In this document: positions 1-5,222 of the stretch, piece by piece | Position numbering within the stretch: the stretch's first letter is position 1 | Layout of the letters: each line of letters starts with the position of its first letter | From: Globobulimina sp. | Taxonomy: Eukaryota; Foraminifera; Rotaliida | Reading direction: 5' to 3' | NCBI GenBank assembly: GCA_003354225.1 | Contig: PIVH01000126.1 | Coordinates: 1 to 7,731, forward strand | DNA: 7,731 bases | Position numbers and translations under genes: made by a program | The notes under the pieces: generated by a model | Told to the model about the DNA's origin: nothing | Database searches by the model: none | The model's input: only the letters and a program-made list of their open reading frames with translations

Positions 1-187
1 GAAATAAACCTGGATTATATCAAAAATGTTTAACGACTGAGTTTCAACCAAGCTGCAAGGCTTTACATCATACTACTTCCAGAATATGCCCCTGTGCTTA
101 GTATCTTACCTATTTAATAAACACTTAGTGCGAGTGCAAGGATGCATACGTGTTTTAAATATAAATCATTGTAATGTGTGCTGTCTG
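1..187. other. 3' flank of the GH3 gene, with a possible convergent gene end
   Basis: This stretch lies beyond the GH3 stop codon and no convincing gene fills it. On the plus strand one frame is open from base 3 to a TAG at 99-101 (32 codons, ending RICPCA). An AATAAA follows at 116-121. That arrangement would fit the last exon and poly(A) signal of a convergent plus-strand gene entering from the left. The open stretch is short, has no recognisable domain, and could equally be chance. On the minus strand I see no AATAAA for the GH3 transcript. A GTAAGA...CAG pair at about 108 to 92 on the minus strand is too short for an intron. Confidence 0.4.
116..121 (+). promoter_or_regulatory. candidate poly(A) signal AATAAA (plus strand)
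   Basis: A perfect AATAAA hexamer lies 15 nt after the TAG that closes the short plus-strand open stretch at 3-101. It would serve a convergent gene if one ends here. In sequence this AT-rich such a hexamer also occurs by chance, so support is weak. Confidence 0.2.
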
Positions 188-3044
188 TCACTGCTGTAGA
201 CTGATTGATGCATCATTTGAAACATCAACATTGACAAATAAATTCTGATCCACACCGTTTGAAAATTGTATCCTATATTGACCAGGAAACAGTGTTGCTT
301 CTCCATTCACATCATAGAGCATCAAATCAGTTGATTTATCCAATGTCCATTTGAATATAAATGATTCACTTTCCATCAACTGTGTTTTATCAAATTCAAC
401 CAATCTCCTCACCATTTTAGCAGCAGGTTCAATGTTTGCAATTGTAGAATTTCCAGGCGGCACAATAAAAACAAAGATTGTCTCACAACCTTCTCTCTCC
501 CCAACATTTGTAATTTCAACACAAAACAAATTGTTACTTTGGTTGCAATCGCTTGTGTTGTTAACAAACTTAAATTGAAATGAAGTGTAACTGATTCCAT
601 GACCAAAAGCAAACAATGGAGGCGTACCCGACCAGTATTTATACGTTCTGCCAAAGGGTGGCGCAGTTAGGTCCATACCATGCCAATCAGTAAAAGTTGT
701 GAAATTGGACCAATACATTGTTACTGGCAACTTGCCGCATGGATTATTAGCACCAAATAACGTATCCGCAATGGCTTCTGCCCCTCGCCAACCTATTTAG
801 TCACACAAAGTATATTAAAAAACAAAAAATAATGCACCATATAGCAGCAATGAGCAGACCTGGATACCACACCTCTAATATGGCGGGGCATTCTTCTTTT
901 AATTCATCAATAGCAACAATGCCACCATTAACTAATACTAACACTGTCGGTTTGTGCAATGCACATATTTGCGACGCTAATAATTGTTGATATCCTGGCA
1001 AGGATATATTTGTACGATCAATTCCTTCTTTTTCAATTTGTTGATTTAGTCCCATTATTAATACAATAACATCAGATTTATTTGCAGTTTGTATGGCATT
1101 TTCAAATCCTGCGGTCGAATTACATAAAACATCACATCCTTTTTTCAAATACAAGACGTTTGTAGTTAGAGTAAGACACAAACACAGATGCATACCTTGT
1201 GCGGATAAAATATTGTTAGAATCAATATATTTTGCAATACCACTGTTAATAATGGACGGTACACATTGAGTACTGCCAAACTCACGACATAGTTGTCCTG
1301 TGTATCCGCCTTGAATTAATAAATCTGTTGTTGCGTTGTAATGCACTCCAATTATGCCATATATTAATTGTCTATTAGTTGCGTCAAATGGTAATGTTTT
1401 ATTTTCATTTTTGAGTAACGTCATAGTTTGATGTGTCGCAAATAAATTCAATTCTTTATGTTTTTCATTATTTATCACAGATCCTGGTACATTAAAATAT
1501 GTTTGTTGAGCCACAGGTTGGTCAAATAAACCTAATTCGAATCTTATTCTAAACGAATTGAACAACGCTTCATCCACTGAGTATCAACCAATGTATATAC
1601 CTAAAAACCTAAAAAAACAATGTATGCAAAGGGAGCATACCTAGATTGACTGGAATCTCGTTGTTGTTGACTAACATTGGTACATAGTCTGTATATGGTG
1701 AGCTGGTACCATAATCACTTCCTGTCGCATAATATGAGCCATGTCCACTGTTAATATCACACGTTGCAGTCAAGCCATCAACCACTGCTTGCGATAGATT
1801 TGTCGTATAATGGTGTCCTGCATATGCTTGTTTAATAGCACCTGTGTCTGATGTTACATATCCATTAAACTTCCATTTTTCTCGCAACGTCTGTTTTAAT
1901 AAGAAATCATCCAAACAAGCAGGCACACCATTCACTGGAGTATTAGAAAAGATATTGTTATATTCAAATGCAAATAAATAAGTAGATGCGTGTTGTACCT
2001 GCATTATAACTGCACATAACACCTCGTGGATTGGCGTGAGATATGGTATATGCAAATGGAGGGAAATAAGTATCGCTAAACATATATTTACTTACATTTG
2101 CATCAAACGTAAAACTTTGATATCCTCCAAGACTGTACGCAGCAAAATGTTTCAATGTTGCAACTGTAGAACAACAATATTTAGTTTTGGTAGCGGATGG
2201 AATTAAATGAATAAAGTAAATGTGTGGAGATTGGATACCTGTTTGGAAATAATTTGGATCATAGTAACCTGAGTCAATGCTGCCATTTTGCAGTCCCAAT
2301 GTAAACATTGTGCCATAAATAGAGTCTAACAACATATGATATCACACAAAATAAAATGTACAAATAAAAAATAAAAAAACAAAACTCAACTCCAATATGG
2401 ATCTTCACTGATAACCTCATACATTCTACCCCTTTAATATGAGATTAAATATCAAATTAACACATATATTTCATATACAATGTACGTACCATCGTGGATC
2501 TCTGCCTATGTTCTATATGTTTATGACACACAAATTATATTCTTACGGCACACGGACATAACATGCAGTATATCAACTTAACAATAGTCGGTCCCCAACA
2601 TGTTAAACCAATATGGGGAAGATTTGATTGTTTATTCTCTCCGACACCCTCAGCCCAAAGCGCTCTCATTTCCAATCCGATGGCAGCAGATATATTTCTT
2701 ATTAATGTTTTATTAAATGTACTGCCCAAACCATTTGGTTCCGGGAAAAGTGTTGGGCAATTTGACCCGCATCGAGATAATACAGAATGAATACAATTGG
2801 CACCCCAATCAAATTCTGGTATTCCTAATCTATCGATTGCATTGGCTGGTGATTGACGCGCTGTTAATAACACGGCTTTCTCGTCCAATGTTAACAAAGA
2901 TATTAAGTCATTGATTCTCTCCTCAAATGAGTATGTTTTGTTGCAGAATTTGTATTCACTTTTGCCATAACATGCCACTGGTACTGTATCTGAGTGACAT
3001 ATTGCCAGTAACAAAACAACAATGAAACACAACACCGGGGACAT
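188..3044 (-). CDS. Secreted glycoside hydrolase family 3 enzyme, beta-xylosidase / alpha-L-arabinofuranosidase type (9 exons, 778 aa)
   Basis: Exons from the 5' end are 3044-2583, 2512-2490, 2431-2391, 2325-2239, 2163-1999, 1934-1641, 1576-1196, 1138-860 and 792-188, joining in frame into 778 codons plus TGA. An in-frame TAA three codons before the ATG fixes the start. Residues 1-18 are a hydrophobic signal peptide, and about fifteen N-glycosylation sequons follow, so the protein should be secreted or lysosomal. GH3 N-domain motifs are INIGRDPRWGR (154-164), SEDPYW, VATLKHFAAY (205-214), MCSYNAVNGVPAC and VTSDTGA, whose Asp289 is the expected nucleophile. The C-domain has LLKNENKTLPF, then GLNQQIEKEGIDR, where Glu520 or Glu522 is the likely acid/base by analogy with related xylosidases. 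GHGISYTSF (642-650) leads into a fibronectin III-like domain running to the end. Length matches plant and fungal GH3 xylosidases. Known members release xylose or arabinose from hemicellulose oligosaccharides; exact substrate is not decidable here. All exons look intact, so this is not a pseudogene. Confidence 0.95.
793..859 (-). other. GH3 intron 8 (67 nt, phase 1)
   Basis: Donor GTCTGC after CCAG, acceptor ACTAAATAG. Splicing joins EVWYPG to WRGAEAIADTLFG, the conserved WYPG-x-x-G-x-EAIAD block of GH3 xylosidases. Confidence 0.92.
1139..1195 (-). other. GH3 intron 7 (57 nt, phase 1, stop-free)
   Basis: Donor GTATGC after CAAG, acceptor GAAAAAAG, with a CTAAC branch-point-like sequence in the middle. 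Splicing gives LSAQGCDV, matching the usual A-x-GC motif of this family. The intron is 19 codons long with no in-frame stop, so the uninterrupted frame is misleading. Confidence 0.88.
1577..1640 (-). other. GH3 intron 6 (64 nt, phase 1)
   Basis: Donor GTATGC after CTAG, acceptor ATACTCAG. Splicing joins NEIPVNL to VDEALFNSFRIRFELGLFD. Two earlier AG dinucleotides follow T-runs inside the intron, but only the last AG gives the conserved VDEAL. Confidence 0.9.
1935..1998 (-). other. GH3 intron 5 (64 nt, phase 1)
   Basis: Donor GTACAA after GCAG, acceptor ACTCCAG, with a CTAAT branch-point-like sequence close to the acceptor. Splicing rebuilds the conserved MCSYNAVNGVPAC. Confidence 0.93.
2164..2238 (-). 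other. GH3 intron 4 (75 nt, phase 1, stop-free)
   Basis: Donor GTATCC after ACAG, acceptor TTCTACAG. Splicing joins NYFQT to VATLKHFAAY, the expected GH3 spacing. The intron is a multiple of three and has no in-frame stop, so reading through would add 25 residues not found in the family. Confidence 0.88.
2326..2390 (-). other. GH3 intron 3 (65 nt, phase 1)
   Basis: Donor GTTGAG, acceptor TTGTTAG, very T-rich in the first half. Splicing joins SEDPYW to NSIYGTMFTLGLQ, as expected for the family. Confidence 0.87.
2432..2489 (-). other. GH3 intron 2 (58 nt, phase 2)
   Basis: Donor GTACGT, acceptor TTAAAG. It splits the Trp codon of RDPRW, and splicing restores RDPRWGRMYEV. It separates the 23-nt exon 2 from the 41-nt exon 3. 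Confidence 0.9.
2513..2582 (-). other. GH3 intron 1 (70 nt, phase 0)
   Basis: Donor GTTAAG, acceptor ATATAG. Removal joins CWGPTI to NIGRDPRW, exactly the GH3 motif. A better-looking donor, GTAAGA at 2546, lies 36 nt inside and stays in frame. Using it would insert twelve residues into the motif and leave an intron of only 34 nt. Confidence 0.88.
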
Positions 3045-3149
3045 GGTGTTTTAGTGAAATCAAAAAAAAAAAAGGTTGAGTAGAACAGGTTTAATAACTT
3101 TATATATATATACGTTTTTATACACAATAAATTATACTTTTGTTAGTTT
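3045..3149 (-). promoter_or_regulatory. Intergenic region: GH3 promoter/5'UTR and 3' end of the chromo-barrel gene
   Basis: Only 105 bp separate the stop of the upstream minus-strand gene from the GH3 start. Read on the minus strand it holds a TATATATATATA run (3101-3112), about 57 nt before the ATG, and a run of 12 T (3073-3062) close to the ATG. These could act as a TATA-like element and a T-rich core promoter. The upstream gene's 3'UTR must share this space. No AATAAA is seen on the minus strand here. Confidence 0.45.
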
Positions 3150-5149
3150 TCACTTTTGCCTTTGTTTTTTCATAGGTGGTGCAATGAGAATAGTATTGTT
3201 ATTGCCATTATTATTCCTTTTCTTTTTTTTACTATTTTTTTTACTATTTTTTTTACTATTTTTTTTAATCATTGGATTGAGAATATGCGTATTAATCGGA
3301 GCACATTCTTGTAAATTCTCCAGATGGACCCAATATAAATCTGGTTTTGGCTGCGGTTTATACCATTCATTAAACTCATTTTTTACTAATAACACAACTT
3401 GAACCTGCGCACTAAATTTGTCATTTAGACAAACTTGCGCCATATGCCACGATAAATACTTATCAATTTCTTTATTCTTACTCTCATTGCTTTGATGTTT
3501 TAATTTATACAATGACTGATAATATAAATGCAATGGTTTCACTTCGATATAATCCCCAAATGGTTTTTTTAATGAAACATATTTCATTGCGTCTCCATGT
3601 AATCCTCGCTCCGATATACTGCCAAAATTATTATATCTTTTAAATTGATATTTGGGAATACTCCAAACATTCCACTTATTGTCCCAATTTATATAATGAA
3701 TGCCAAATTTGAAATGCTTCTGATCCGCATCCCATTTAATTTGCATTATTTTCGCTTTCAAATATCGCCCATTAAAATCTCTGTAATCAATCAATTGATT
3801 CTTGCCAAATCGTAATACATTCTGTAAGTCCAAATGTAGCGGATAATCAATATTATCATTTGTTATATCAATGGCAATTATGTTCCTTTTCTTTTTCTTT
3901 CTATTTTTTTTGTTTTTTAAATTTATAATTGGTTGTGATTCAGAATCAGATGAAGAATCTGAATTATTTAAATTTATGCTGTTTATGTTATTAATGCCTC
4001 CCATAACATTTAATTTCTTTGATAGAACATTATGGTCATTTGAATGGTTTGATACTTTTGGTGGAAACATTGGTTTTCGTAACTCCATCAATCTCTTATT
4101 TTGTTTATTTACAAATTGCTGAATCTGTGGTTTGTACCCTTCGATTACATCCAATACAATGTTTTTCCATTTCGGAATTCCATTTTTATGACTATTTATT
4201 GCGTGATTTTCAAATGATTTCTTATATTTATTATTTATTGCATCAATATAATTTTTATGCACTTGTAATTCATCCAATTTGTCATTGGCATCTTTCATAA
4301 ACTTTGATAAATGCATTTTCATTTCTTTTTTTTGTAAAGATAACATATTTAATCTATTATCAATGTGTTGGATTACGAGTGATGTGGACCGTTGATATTG
4401 TTTTAAGTCATTATGTACATCGCATATATGTTTATTATATGACTCTGATATTGCGGCTAATCCGTCTTGTACCAATATGTCAGGCGTGTTACTCGCATGT
4501 ACCATATCTTTAAATGAAATAAAATTATCCGATGATGCAGTGCATGGTCCACGTATACAATCTGTTATTTGCGCTATATTTATTTTCCTGTTATTATCGT
4601 TTTTGGGAAACGATTCATTCATTTGACTGTCGGTTTCAATCTGTGTGTTTATATTTGGGTTTCCGTGTATTGTATTTGTATTTGTATGGTGGTTGAATGA
4701 GGGTGTGGCCAATGATAAATTATGCGGTAAACTGTTTGTTTTGGCAATATTTTGTGGAATGGACATTGAAATGCATGGTAATGGCAATGATGTGATGGCA
4801 GATAATATGTTGTGTTTTTGTGTTGATATTTGTGAATTGGAATATTGAGTCGGTTTGAATACCGCTAACTCGTTGATGATTGAGTCAAATATTTCAAATT
4901 GTTGCTGACCTAAAATAGGTTTTGCGCCATTAATACACTCCGAACTATGATAATATTTATATCAAAAATGTACTGTTGATACAAAAAAATATGAATTTAC
5001 CTTTTATTTGCTGCAACAGAATGAGATATTTTGGTTATGTCTGAATTATCTGAATTATGTCTGAATTTGTTTTCTTCCAATATTTGTAATAGGTCTTGTA
5101 TCTGTGTGTTATTTTTGGTGTTTTTCATATCAATATGTGGTGAGTTCAT
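3150..5149 (-). CDS. Predicted nuclear protein with coiled coil and chromo-barrel (Tudor-knot)-like domain (2 exons, 647 aa)
   Basis: Exons are 5149-5001 and 4944-3150, joining in frame to a TGA at 3152-3150. The start is the first ATG after an in-frame stop at 5245-5243. I do not recognise a named orthologue. Residues 1-200 are Asn/Thr/Ser-rich and probably disordered. About 210-300 is a predicted coiled coil (Lys/Glu/Leu-rich, with LQKKEMKMHLSKFMKDAND). An acidic serine tract, NNSDSSSDSE (376-385), is followed by a basic cluster, KNKKNRKKKKR (393-403), typical of a nuclear localisation signal. About 430-483 matches the chromo-barrel pattern: GRYLKAKI (Tyr444, Ala447-Lys448), then GIHYINWDNKWNVW (His466, Tyr467, Trp470, Trp474, Trp477). 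Known chromo-barrel and Tudor-knot domains (MRG15, MSL3, Esa1) bind methylated histone or nucleic acid. A second aromatic-rich block at 545-599 is unassigned. The tail holds three KKNS repeats and a basic end. A chromatin role is inferred only from domain resemblance. Confidence 0.85.
3231..3266. repeat. Tandem repeat, three 12-nt units (KKNS-coding)
   Basis: The unit actatttttttt is repeated exactly three times (3231-3242, 3243-3254, 3255-3266) after an extra run of eight T. On the minus strand each unit encodes Lys-Lys-Asn-Ser near the C-terminus of the chromo-barrel-like protein. The 12-nt period keeps the frame, so copy number could vary between strains without breaking the gene. Confidence 0.9.
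4945..5000 (-). other. Intron of the chromo-barrel-like gene (56 nt, phase 2)
   Basis: Donor GTAAAT after AAAAG, acceptor ATCATAG. Splicing joins AANK to SSECINGAK with matching phase. The second exon's frame hits a TGA just upstream at 4964-4962 and has no ATG until 4766, so an upstream exon is needed. Confidence 0.82.
5036..5067. repeat. Short imperfect repeat of ctgaattat
   Basis: Three near-copies of ctgaattat occur at 5041, 5050 and 5061. A 13-bp perfect repeat (ttatgtctgaatt) occurs at 5035 and 5055. On the minus strand it lies in exon 1 of the chromo-barrel-like gene and encodes the HNSDNSD stretch. It is a minor slippage-type repeat in a disordered N-terminus. Confidence 0.5.
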
Positions 5150-5222
5150 AATGGTTTGAAACAGTTTTTGTGTTTTACTGAATGTTGCCAAAGTTTTTTT
5201 TGTTTTTTTACTGTTTGTAGTA
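5150..5222. promoter_or_regulatory. Divergent (bidirectional) promoter region, 73 bp
   Basis: The two start codons point away from each other, at 5149 (minus) and 5223 (plus), with only 73 bp between them. The region contains T-runs (5194-5201 and 5203-5209 on the plus strand) but no clear TATA box. Each gene has an in-frame stop just upstream of its ATG, so both starts are well placed. Transcription start sites probably lie inside or very near the opposite gene, so 5' overlaps are likely. Confidence 0.55.

Noticed and set aside
1577-1640. Earlier acceptors in GH3 intron 6 (two T-run + AG sites)
   Set aside because: Using them would add codons before the conserved VDEALFNSF and does not fit the family; the last AG fits exactly.
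188-3044. GH3 locus as a pseudogene broken by frameshifts and stops
   Set aside because: Every break is bounded by GT and AG, the gaps are 57-75 nt, all eight phases match, and splicing rebuilds conserved motifs with no residue missing.
3101-3112. Microsatellite TATATATATATA as a mobile-element or origin signal
   Set aside because: It is only six dinucleotide units in AT-rich intergenic DNA; a promoter-like role is the simpler reading.
3076-3402. Plus-strand open frame rich in Phe and Leu (membrane-like)
   Set aside because: It is the complement of Lys/Asn-rich coding and T-runs of the minus-strand genes; poly-Phe is an artefact of A-rich codons read backwards.
3871-4122. Plus-strand Phe-rich open frame, small membrane protein?
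   Set aside because: It is antisense to the NLS-like basic cluster and acidic tract of the minus-strand gene, with no independent support.
4766-4787. Start of the chromo-barrel-like protein at TTG 4787 or ATG 4766
   Set aside because: The frame stays open upstream to 4944, where a good acceptor joins in phase to an exon with the first ATG at 5149. TTG starts are not expected in a nuclear gene.
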